This document shows, piece by piece, positions 22,317 to 34,300 of a DNA stretch of 64,000 bases (positions within the stretch are counted from its first letter, which is position 1; the number at the start of each line of letters is the position of its first letter). Source of the stretch: Limnomonas spitsbergensis (Eukaryota; Chlorophyta; Chlorophyceae; Chlamydomonadales). Position numbers and translations under genes: made by a program. The stretch is taken from assembly GCA_037349105.1 (NCBI GenBank), contig JAYJMM010000120.1:124001-188000 (forward strand), given 5' to 3'. The notes under the pieces are model-generated. The model worked only from the letters and a program-made list of their open reading frames with translations. It searched no databases and was not told the origin of the DNA.

Positions 22317-25300
22317 TCAAGCCTCCACCCCAAACAGGCCGCCCAGGTGCACCCAATGGTATGCTGACGCCTCTCGCACGGCAGACACAGCTGCGGCGGC
22401 GGTCTCCAGCTGAGGCCTGACGGGCAGCACTCGCCCCTGCAGGGTGTCCAAGTCTGGTGCGGTGCGCGGATTGGCCGCCCGCAGCTGTGCAGCCACCCGC
22501 TTAATGGCCGGCGCGGGGCTGAGCTGCCGCAGGTAGCTGGCCAGCTGGGCATGCAAAGGGGGGAAGGGGACCAGGTGAGTCCCAAGGGGAGAGGCATGCG
22601 ACACCCCCAACAGCCTGGGTTCAAGACTCGGGGGGGGGGGGTCACAGAGGGGGAGGGCGGCCAGATCCTTAGCCTGCCAGATCTGCAGCCTGCTTCCCCA
22701 TCCCTTGCAATCCCATTGGAATCCCTTGAGTGCTGAACGGGTCCTGCGATTCGCTAAGACAAGGAGAATGAGCTCTGTTACCACCTCTTGCAAGGCAACA
22801 AACCGGTCCCGTGGCAAATGTGATGCTATTTTGGACTGTAAAAACTTCACAAAGCTTCACACGTTCACCATAAAGAACCTTTGTACCTGTGCCCCTTCCT
22901 CTCCTTCTCGGCCCCTCCCCTGTCCCCCTGCTCACAGCCTACCTGCATGTACAGCTTGCGGTCAGGCAGCGCCCGGGACAGAAGCACGCCAACCTTTGCA
23001 GGGTCGGGGTGTGGGCAGCAGTCTGGCTTCCCGTCCCCCTCGACCGCCCTGAGCACCACGTTGCGGCTCTCTAGGATGGCTGTCTCGTCATCAGCCACCA
23101 GCATGCAGTCGTAGTATCGTGAGATGGCTTCACGAGCGCGCAGCACAGCCTGCAGGGGTAGGCAGGTGAAGGAACATTGTTTGAGATGAGTCACAGGTCT
23201 GGTACCGCACTAGGCGGGGGATGCGGCAAAGTTCTTTGCCCTGGATAGAGTTCTCATGCTTTTTGGGGGCCCTGGCGCCTCGTCCATGAAAAGGAAGGTC
23301 TTGAGAACGAGGGTTTTGAGAATGAGGGCAAGGGGCTGTGTCGCTGTGATACAATCCTGCACGACAGTTGGGTCTCTGCCTCTCTGGTCATATCTTATGA
23401 ATCGTAAGCTCCTTATGGTTTGGGGGACAGGGCCCAAGCGCCTCCTCTATAGAAAGCCGTGAAAAATGAGGGTACGGTGCTGCACGACAGCAGGGTCACT
23501 GGTGACATCGTATGAATCAAATGCTCCTTATGGCCAATGCGAGGACCTGGGAATCCATCAGTGGATGGCATCACAACGCCCCCCCCCCCTTATTTGAGAC
23601 ACGGCTCTTGTGCGGTGCTCCGTGAGCCACTCACCTGATTGGCCAGCTGCGTTGCAGTGAGCTGCATCAGGGGGTCTCCGACACAGTCCAGTGGGCAGAG
23701 CAGGGACTCTGCAGACACCCTGCCACTCAGGGCCTCCGCCACCCCCAGGAAGGGGAAGGCTCCGCTGCCCCCCACACCCTGCAGCATGAGGGGGTCTGAG
23801 CCCTGGAGGGGGGAGAGGGAAAGGACACAGTTGGAAGCAGGGGTCAGGGCAAAAGAAACAGATATTCAGTTGGAAGCAGGGTTCAGGGCAACAGAAGCAG
23901 ATATTCAGTTGGCAGCAGGGTTCAGGGCAACTGAAACTGATATTCAGTTGGAAGCAGGGAATCAGGGCAACATTCAGTTCGAATCTGGGATCCAGATGCT
24001 GGGCAACAAAATCAGACATTCAGTTGGAAGCAGGCAAAAAGGCGCCTACATTGTTTTTTGCCCCCTGCCTCTGAAAATCAGGTTCAGCAGGTAGAGCTCA
24101 CACCTCCATGTCCCTCCTAGCCTTTCAACATGAGATAATGACAGAAGCTATCACATACAACACGAGCAGGAGCCCAGGTCAGGGGCCTAAGAGGACAAGA
24201 TCTATGCAGGGCCTGAGCTTCAGTGTAGATCCAGCGAGTGAAAAGACAGTCTGCGTCACCAAGGCTGCCTCATGTGTGTTTGATCATCATGCAGGCATTT
24301 AACCCCCATGGCTGTTGGGCTTCTCACCAAGAGGGCTACACGTGTCCTCCTCTTACCACAAAGTTAGCATCATCATCTAGGGCACTAGCACAGGCCGCGT
24401 AATCGTCTGCCGCGGCCCCGTTGCCGGATCCGCCACCTCCTGAGCCGCCGTTGCCTCGGAATTTTGCTGCGTCGAGGCCCAGGCAGTCTGCGATGTGTGC
24501 GCTGTCAGTGCCCTCGATGGGGGCACACAAGCGCGACACAACTGGGTGGACCTGCGGGAAGGAGAGGAGTGGGCGGGTGTCAGGGTGGACAGGAGTGGGA
24601 GGGAGAGGGCAGGGGCTGGTGTCAAGAGGGATAGAAGGGAGAGGGAGAGGGCTGGTGTCAGGGTGGATGGAAGGGAGAGGGAAAGGAGGGAGAGGGCAAG
24701 GCAGGGGCGGGTGTCTAGGGAGGAGAGAGCTGGTGTGAGGGTTGGACGGGAGGGGGGGAGAGAGGGAGAGGGCAGGTCAGGGGCTGGTGTCCAGGGACGA
24801 GAGGAGGAGGAGGAGAGAGAGAGCAATGCAGAGACTGGTGTCAGGGGAGGATAGGAGGGAGAGTAGAGAGGGCAGGGGCTCTGATAAGGGGTGGATGGGA
24901 GGGAGAGGAGACAGCAAATCTGTTGCACTGTGGAAGGGATGGGCGAGGAATAAAGGACAGGTTACATCATCACAACAGAGGATCTGCGATGCACTGCCTG
25001 CTTGGGGTCATCACAAAGCCTCACAAAGCTGCTTAACTACCCTTTGCAGATCTAGATCTAGATCCTGACCTGCTGCCCGAGGTAGTACTCGATGTCCACC
25101 ACCAGACTGCCCCCGCTCTCTCGGAGCTCCTCGGGGTGGAAGGCGCGTTCGGCAAACGATCCGCCGGTATGCTGAGGCTGCTGCCTGGCTGCCGGCTGCG
25201 GGCTGGGCTGCGGCGAGGGCTGTGGCTGCTGCCTGGCTGCCGGCTGGGGGCTGGGCTGTGGTGACGGCTGCTGATGCTGCTGCCCGGGCTGGGGTGAGGG

Positions 25301-28300
25301 TGGCGGGGAGGGCCGCGACAGGTGCTGCTCTGCAGCGAGTCCTGCTTCAATCTGCTGAGGCTGCGCAACAGCCGCAGACGGATCTGAGGCAGCCGGCGGC
25401 GAGACCTTCCGTATGCAAATGATGTACGGCACGGTTTCACCCTGGCAGGCAGGGCGGGAGGGCGGAGGATCAGATCATCGAATGAGGAACACTCGGCTGC
25501 CCTTGAGACACCGGCCGCTGGCAAGGTTGCAAGGGTGGATCTGGGCAAATAGAAGAGCAGGAAAGGCCGAGGCATGCCCTGCATTCAGATGCATCTGATC
25601 CAGGGTGATTGCGTTGCATCCAGCAAAGGAACTTATCATCCTGTCACACGTCTCCAGCCAGGAGTCCCCCCCCCCACCCCGCTCCCAGCTGTGCCTGCCC
25701 CGCCCCCGCCCTCGCCCCCAGCTGTGCCTGCCCCGCCCTCGCCCCCAGCTGTGCCTGCCCCGCCCCCGCCCCAGCTGTGCCTGCCCCGCCCCCGCCCTCG
25801 CCCCCAGCTGTGCCTGCCCTGCTCCCAGCTGTGCCTGCCCGCCCCCGCCCTCGCCCCCAGCTGTGCCTGCCCGCCCCCGCCCCCAGCTGTGCCTGCCTAC
25901 CCCCGCCCTCGCCCCCAGCTGTGCCTGCCCGCCCCCGCCCTCGCCCCCAGCTGTGCCTGCCCTGCTCCCAGCTGTGCCTGCTCGCCCCCGCCCTCGCCCC
26001 CAGCTGTGCCTGCCCGCCCCCGCCCTCGCCCCCAGCTGTGCCTGCCCGCCCCGCCCTCGCCCCCAGCTGTGCCTGCCCGCCCCCGCCCTCGCCCCCAGCT
26101 GTGCCTGCCCTGCTCCCAGCTGTGCCTACCCGCCCCCGCCCCCGCCCCAGCTGTGCCTGCCCCGCCCCCGCCCTCGCCCCCAGCTGTGCCTGCCCCGCCC
26201 TCGCCCCCAGCTGTGCCTGCCCTGCTCCCAGCTGTGCCTACCCGCCCCCGCCCCCGCCCCAGCTGTGCCTGCCCCGCCCCCGCCCTCGCCCCCAGCTGTG
26301 CCTGCCCCGCCCTCGCCCCCAGCTGTGCCTGCCCCGCCCCCGCCCTCGCCCCCAGCTGTGCCTGCCCGCCCCCGCCCTCGCCCCCAGCTGTGCCTGCCCT
26401 GCTCCCAGCTGTGCCTGCCCGCCCCCGCCCCCGCCCCAGCTGTGCCTGCCCTGCCCCCGCCCCAGCTGTGCCTGCCCCGCCCCCGCCCTCGCCCCCAGCT
26501 GTGCCTGCCCCGCCCTCGCCCCCAGCTGTGCCTGCCCCGCCCTCGCCCCAGCTGTGCCTGCCCCGCCCCCGCCCTCGCCCCCAGCTGTGCCTGCCCCGCC
26601 CCCGCCCTCGCCCCCAGCTGTGCCTGCCCTGCTCCCAGCTGTGCCTGCCCGCCCCCGCCCCCGCCCCAGCTGTGCCTGCCCGCCCTCGCCCCCAGCTGTG
26701 CCTGCCCTGCTCCCAGCTGTGCCTGCCCGCCCCCGCCCTCGCCCCCAGCTGTGCCTGCCCTGCCCCCAGCTGTGCCTGCCCGCCCCCGCCCCCGCCCCAG
26801 CTGTGCCTGCCCTGCTCCCAGCTGTGCCTGCCCGCCCCCGCCCTCGCCCCCAGCTGTGCCTGCCCCGCCCCCAGCTGTGCCTGCCCGCCCCCGCCCTCGC
26901 CCCCAGCTGTGCCTGCCCTGCTCCCAGCTGTGCCTGCCCCGCCCCCGCCCCCATTTGTGCCTGCCCCGCTCCCTGCAGCGTGCCTCACCGCCCCCACTCC
27001 GTCTCGCTTGCCCGCCGCCTTCCTCCGGGCCGCCACCATGACGTGCGGCTGTCCCCTCGCGTCCGGGTAGTCCTCGGGCCGCTTGGTGAGCTGCTTGGTG
27101 ATAATGAACTTGCCCAGGGGGACGGCGCCCGACTCAATCTGCGCGCGCACACCCCTACAGGAGGGAGCCGGCAGCGAACTGTTACAATCGAAACCCTGAT
27201 GATGACATGGCACATCGGGATAGCGCCCATCTCAATGTCAGCGGTCACCCCTCTGCAACAGTGCGGAGGGCGGACGACTGATTCCTACGGACCGCGATGA
27301 TGACATTGCCCGACGGGACAGCACCTGTCTCAATCTCCTCACGCACACCCCTACAAGAGGGAGCAGACAGTGGACTGTTGCACCCTAAACCCTGATGATG
27401 GACTTGCATATCGGTAAAGCACCTGGCTCTTCTGCTCGCGCACAATCCTGCGGGGGAAGCAGGCAGCAGCGTGTGGACGAGCGCTCCCAGGGTTTGCCCG
27501 CCTATCCCCTCTGCTTGCACAGTCTGCCCTGCTGACCACCCCACCCCTGCCTCTCCACCCTATCTCCCCCTCCTGTCACACCTGAGGTGGTTGTGGATGT
27601 CCATGACCACGTCTTCCTTGGGCCGGCCGCTCAGGATCTGAGTCAGCGCATAGTTCCCCACATCCTTGCACAGCGGGCACCAGTCGCGACGCACGATGTC
27701 CAGCCCCTTCTGCTCCATCACCTGGAAGGGGGAAAAGGGGGGGGCAAGCACTCGAGCAGGGTCTCTTTGGTCTCGCTCCGCATACCACACGGAATCTTCT
27801 TTTTTCCTTACTTTCCCTAGCTCGTCAACTTCTCGACCTAGTGACTTCTCGACCCTGCTACTTCTCGAGATCCGAGGACTACCCCCTTTGCGCCCGTCTC
27901 CCCCTTACCTCCAGCATCCGCCTGTCACTACCCTTTGCCCCCCCGCCTCCCCCTTACCTCCATCATGCGCCCGTCCGGCCCGCTCTGCTCCAGCTTGATC
28001 GCCGCGTACTTCTTCTTCTTCAGCAGCAGCATGCACTTGTACACACCGTCCAGCTCAATCTCCAGCAGCCTGAGCGAGAGGGTTGGCGGGAGAGAAGGGT
28101 CAGGGAGGTGCTCCCATCTGACCCCCTTTGCAGGCATGCAGTATTTTGCTTACAGCATGCGCATGACATGAGACATTCAGTCCATACATCTGGTTTCCAC
28201 GAATTTACGTGATCATTCTGGCAGGGTGAACCCTATGATTGTGCCTCTCCCCTGCTGCTTTATCCATGTCCGGGCTCCACTCCCCTGCCCCCTCCCCTCT

Positions 28301-31300
28301 GCTGCCTCCCTCACCTGTAGCGCTTGTTGACCTCCTTCTTGATGCGTGCCCCCAGGTCACGTGCCACGCGCAAATCGTCCGTGTTTGTGTGAATCATGAC
28401 GGAGTCCGTGTCGCCATAGATGACCTGGCAGTGCGTAAGCAGGGCAAACAGAGGCAGGGCCACGTCAGGCCCGTTCTCGAAGGAGAGGAGCGGGACCAAG
28501 GCATTATACATCCATATATCATTCACCCACTGGCATCTTCGGTTCATCACCACAAGCACCCTGAATCCCTGATGGCCCAATGAGACCTGCCCATCTTGAT
28601 CTCAGCTCCTCCTCCCACCCCCTCTCTTCCTGCTGGTGTCGTAGTCAGGCCCACACCTCTTGATCCCAGCTACTTACCCAGACACCCTCTTTCGCTGGTG
28701 GTGCCAGAAAACACCCGCCTCTCTCCCCCCCTTCTCCTCCGCCTTCCCCCCCTGCTCCTCCCTCTTCCCTGCCCCCCTACTCCCCCTTCACCTCCGCGTT
28801 GATTGCCCCGCCCTGCACCACATCCACCGTGCTCTGCAGGATCGTACGCCCCTGCAGCGTAATGAGCTCGGCCAGCGGGCGCGCATAGAAGCGCGAGTTC
28901 CCAAAGCCCAGGCAGCCGTACATGGAGTTGGCCGTCAGCTTCAGCGCCTGCTGCCGGATGTTGAGCTGCTGCTTGTGGGTGGGGTCGCGCACACTGGCCA
29001 TCTGGTTCTTGACCTAGGGAGGGAGTGGAGGGGAGGATGCAGTCCCATACACATATATCCGTATTTTTGTGGGGATATTCAGGGTTTCCCATAGGGGTCG
29101 AGACATGAGTCGGGAAGGGAAGGCACCCACCCCTTGCTCTACTTGCCAGCGAGGAGGACTCTTAACCTGACTCGTTTTGGAAAGCTTGCCGACACAAAAC
29201 GTAAGAGTTGAGGCAGTGGCTGCAGCATGCACCATTGCTGCTGAGCCTTTCTCAACACACCATCCAGCCGCCGGTCGAGTCTCTGCTGTCTGTTTATACC
29301 ACGCTGGTTTATAAACACTTGTTCATACACGCTACAGCCTTTCCACCTGCCTGCCTTACCCTCGGCCTCCTTCCCTGATAGGGCATGCCTAACCTCCTTC
29401 CTTGACAGGGCCTGCCTAACCCCTGTCTCCATCCCTGATCAGGCCTGCTTGTCCCAGCCGCACCTGTCGCCTCTTTTGCACCAGGCTCTGAATGACCGTG
29501 GGTAGCGGGGCCATGCTGGCACCAGGGACGGGGGCTTCAGGCAGGGCAGGCGGGCCGCCATCGCGGGGCCGGTGCACCGTCGTGAAGCAGATGTTGTACT
29601 CCTGCATGAGCGATTAAGGAGGGCAACAAGCGGAAAGGGTTGAATGTAAGGGTTAAATGGAAGGATTTTTGCCGAAAGGTTTGAATGTAAGGGTTAAACT
29701 TTAAGGGTGGAATGTGAGGGTTTAAGAGGAAGGAGTCATGCAGGAGGAGGTGCAGTGGGAGGCGGCAGCTCGGTGCTCATTTCAATAGCTCATGGACCTG
29801 ATTCCATGCCCCTTCCCCCCCATGCCCTCACCTGGATGATGGAGGGGTACAAGCTGTTGAAATCCAGCATGATGACGATCTTGTCGTACAGCCCTTTCTT
29901 GGGCTCCAGAACCAGGCCACCAGCATACTGCGGCCCCTTGCTCTTCTTGCCACCCTGCAGCGGGGCATGGGGGCAAACAGGGTGAAAAGAGGGAGGCATG
30001 AAACAAGGCGACCACACCCACGTGGGACAACAGGAGGGGGGTTATAAAGCGAGGTATACAAATGCAGGATAACTAAAAGGAGATCATCATGAGGGGCATG
30101 TTGGTCTGTATGGCGGCTTGGTGGCTGCATTAGGGCCTTGAAGGGCCTTCAAGGATAAATGAAGGCGCGCTGCTGACACGTGCCCCTCCTGGGCCCTATG
30201 CTGCATCACCTTGGCCGCGCCTCCCTTGGCCTTTGCGGCACCGGGCTCCGCCTCCTCGTCCTCCCCACCCATCATCATCGCGTCCTCGTCCTCCTCACCG
30301 CCCCCGTGCCTAGCCGCCAGCCGCTCCTTGTCCTGCATGGACAGAAGAGGGAGGTGAGCAGGGACGGGCGTGCATCCACGCGGCGCAGACACCGGCCACA
30401 GGCACCATCCTGCCCTGCCTGACCGCTTTCTAGACATTTGCGATTCAAAACTTACGCCGTCATTTTGAGCCTGGGTGCCTGAGCCTTGCCACTTCCGCCC
30501 TCCAGCCACTCTCCTTCTTCCCTAAACTTGTGTTCCCAACACAAATAATATGCCCTACCAAGTCATTGGCTCAGAGGTCGTATTGCAGGGCATCTCAGCT
30601 GCCTGTCACCATCTGCGGCCGCAAGGGATATGGCCCAGCCTATCCCAAGCCTGGCCCGAGCCTTGCAATGTCCCGCCAGCGCTGCAGTCCACCTGGCCTG
30701 GAGTGCCGCAGGAGGTGAAGGGGCCGTCAGCCTCACTGCCCCCCCCTCCCATCTCCCCTCTGTCCCTCCCAGCCTTTCACCTTCTGTGACAGCTTGTCAG
30801 GCAGGATGAACTTGCGAGCGTGGAACTCGTGTAGGAGCAGCATCTCAATGCGCTGGGCCCGCTGCCCGGCCAGGGTGCGACTCCACAGGCTGCCCGACAG
30901 GTTGGACAGCTGCTTCGTCAGGGGCAGAGCTGAGGGAGGAGGAGGGAGGAAGGGGGGAGGGAAGGGGGGAGGTCAGAGCTGAGAGCAGGGTGGAGAGTAG
31001 GGGTGAGGGCAGGACTGGAACAGGGCAACATTCAGCTTTGTATCAGGGTTTATTTTGTAGCTGAGGATGACATTTCCAATGACGTTCAGCGGGTCAGGAC
31101 TCAGGACCCCTGCACAATCTGGCGCTTTGCCAAGTGTCATGAAGTTCAATATTGTAAGAAATGAGGGCGGCATGGCAGAGCCAAAATGATACCTTCTCCT
31201 GAGCGGCTCTCCTCAGGTTCTGGCCGCCAGAACCTTCCCTCAGCTGCCCTCCTCCCCCCTACATACTCCAGCTACCTGCTCCATGAGCCCCCCCACCCAG

Positions 31301-34300
31301 CCCCTGCCATCCTTTCCCACCCCACCCGGTCCCCCTCACCCTTCCCCCCACCCAGCCGCTGCCCCGCCTCCCCTCACCAGACAGGTTGAACATAATCCCC
31401 AGCGCCAGCCAAGCATCGCTCTCAGCATGTCTGCACAGCCCGATCAGCGTTGCGGCGCTCTCATACTTGCGCGGTACATCTGGCGGCGCCATCTCCTGGC
31501 GGGCCTGCCCCAGCAGGGAGGCAGACAGAGTGCCCAGCGTGTAGTCCACCTCGCGCACCAGCTCACGTGCTGCGCATTGGGGTTGGGGGTAAGGGTCATG
31601 CGCTGCACATTGGGATTTAGGAGGGCAGAGTTATGCTAGAGAAAGCACAGCAAAACGCCAAGAGCAGGGCATCAGGGAGGCCTGAAGAGGAGTGGAGGGG
31701 CAGAGGGGGAGGGCATCTGTCTCCTGTAGAGACTTTCATACGTTAGCAATCTATTGGCTGGACTCAAGGCTTCATAGCAGTCAGCACCCTCCAATGTTAT
31801 GAACTGTTGGCGTGGATCTTTGCATTTAGATCAAACACATTATTTCCCACCGAATTATTCGAGTGCTTTGTGTCCTGAATCATGGGGCTCGCTGCCTGGT
31901 GGGGGGGGGGGGCGCACCCCTTTAGGGGGGGCTGGCGCCATGCTCCCTGAAGAGCTGATCCGCTTGTCTAGGCGACGCATTGCCGACACCTTCCCCCCAG
32001 CTTCACATGAAAAGCTGCATGTATTCACAATCAGCTTCCTGGTAGCTCCCCCTGCTGTCCTGCCTCACCGATGGTGTATGTGTCGCATAGCAGCCTCCCT
32101 GCCACGGCCGACATGACCCCCATACTGGCGCCGCCCCCGAAGTTATGTCCACCTCCAGTCAGCTTGGGGTAGGCCTGCCTCTTCAGGCGACCAATGCGGC
32201 TCCACAGGGGGACCTGAGCCGTGCACAGCCGGCAACAGGTGCAAATAATTTAAGATATTTCCGTCGGTAGCATGAGAGAGGGAGGTGGGGGTCAAGATTA
32301 TGGTGCGGCGGTGGTGCAGGTAGGTGGGCGAGCTTGCCAGGCGGAGGAGCAGGCAGGTAGGGCCTGGGACACCGTATACCTGCACAGTCGTACCCAGCAG
32401 AGGCTACCCCTTGAGTTCCGACCCCCTTGCTGATCCAGCCCGCATGCCAGGTCCCCTCTCAGCCCCCTGTACCCCCCTATCAGCCCCCTTCACCTCGCAC
32501 ACCCCTTCCAGCCCGCCTTGCTCACCATACCTCCTTCCAGCCCCCCTCCCCTCACATCCTCTCAGCCCCCCTTCCACTTGCCTTCCCTTCCACTTCCCTT
32601 CACACTTCCCTTCCACTTCCCTTCACAATTCCACTCCCCCCACCTTGTGGTGTTGCATCCGGTACATGAGCGTGGTCAGGTCCCCCGCCCCGATGTTGTG
32701 TCCAACAAGCACATCCGCATCCAGGACCTGCCAGAGGGGAGCGGGAAGGGCCAGGTCAGGGGGGAGCGGGAAGGGCCAGGTCTGGGATTGCAATGGTGGG
32801 CTGAGAGAAGTGCGTGATGGCATCCGTCTGGAACAGGGCATAGGCGCAGTAGTTCCACACTTCCAACCGTTCAAGGAAAGAAATAGGACATTTGTTTGCC
32901 TTTTCCATTATCTGCTGTTTCACGGTGTGGGCAGCGGCTGCTCCTCTACTGGCCCTGCCAGTATCTTCAGCCTGGTCTTCAGCAGTTTATTATCTACAAT
33001 TGTCGGGCTATGGGCTGCGGTTGCTCTGGCCCTGCCAGTGTGCGTGCTTTCCGCCCAGTCGCTCCCCCTGGGCCCTCTGTCGGTGTTCGTGTTCTGCCCC
33101 TATCACCTGCAGGCGCGCCAGCAGGCAGGTGAGCAGAGACCTCTCCGAGGGCTGCGCAGTGAGCATGGTGCCACCATTAACGCGGCCACGGGGCGTCGCG
33201 TTCTCAGCAGCCACCTCCTGCTCAAAGCCTGTGAGAAGGAACAGGAGGGGGCGGAGCGAGGTGGGTTGAGTTAGGGAGGGAGTGCTTGCAGGGAGCAGTC
33301 AGCATCTTGAAGTACCGTAAGTATCAAAACGCTTCAATTGGAGTTTGAACAGGTCAGTAGGTCACTCCGTACATCACACGTTTGCTGCCTCTGCCTGCCC
33401 GGCTGACAACTCAAGCGCTTCATACAGCCGTCCACACTCCCCATCCTCAGGCCTACCTAGCGGCCAGGCCTGCCTTCATACCCCCATCCACACACTCCAT
33501 CTGCAGGGCCTACCTGGCGGCCAAGCCTGCCCATCCAGCTTCCGGACAATCGTAAAGTTGCGCAGTACAGCCTGCCGGTTCCAGCTATCCTTGCTCATGG
33601 GGGCCTCCACGTCCACCGAGGAGAGGTGGACCACGCCCGCGGCCACCACCTAGCACGGACCATCACGAAAGAATGGGAATTAGGAGGGGAGCCCAACTCC
33701 CAATCTACATGATCCCGCCTTTCTTGTCTTGAGCAAAGCTCCTCCGCTCCCCTAGATCCCTAGATCCCATGCTTCATGTCCGAAGGGTAAAAAAATGTAA
33801 TATGAGGATAGGCAAGAGGAAGGTATTACCACCTCCCCCTTCATGACCCCAGCACCCCTACCCCCCAGATCCCACACTATTTACCCCACCCACCCTGATT
33901 CAAGCACATCCCCTCCCCCCCCCCCCCCCTCGTGCCCAGCCTTACTTATGTCATTCCCTGTCTTGGGCACATCCCCTCCCCCCCCCCCCCCCTCGTGCCC
34001 AGCCTTACTTATGTCATTCCCTGTCTTGGGCACATCCCCTCCCCCCCCCCCCCCCCCTCGTGCCCAGCCTTACTTATGTCATTCCCTGTCTTGGGCACTG
34101 CCCCTGCCCCCCCTCTCGTGCCCAGCCTTACTTATGTCATTCCCTTTCTTGAGCCCTGCCCCTGCCCCCCCTTGCACCCAGTGCTAATATCACGTCATCC
34201 CCTTTCTTGGGCACTGCCTCTCCCTCCCTTACACCCATTGTGGACTTGACTACATCCCCTGCCTAGGGCAGTGCCCCTCTCCCCCCTTACACCCATTGTG

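Noticed and set aside
25574..27300. Open frames of 438-563 codons on both strands
   Set aside because: Stop-free GC-rich minisatellite inside a POLA1 intron; all frames and both strands are equally open.
27447..27470. Extra POLA1 exon encoding IVREQKSQ
   Set aside because: It fits the phase by itself, but skipping it gives a gap-free match to the family ([15 protein letters not shown]), and it is one of four tandem copies.
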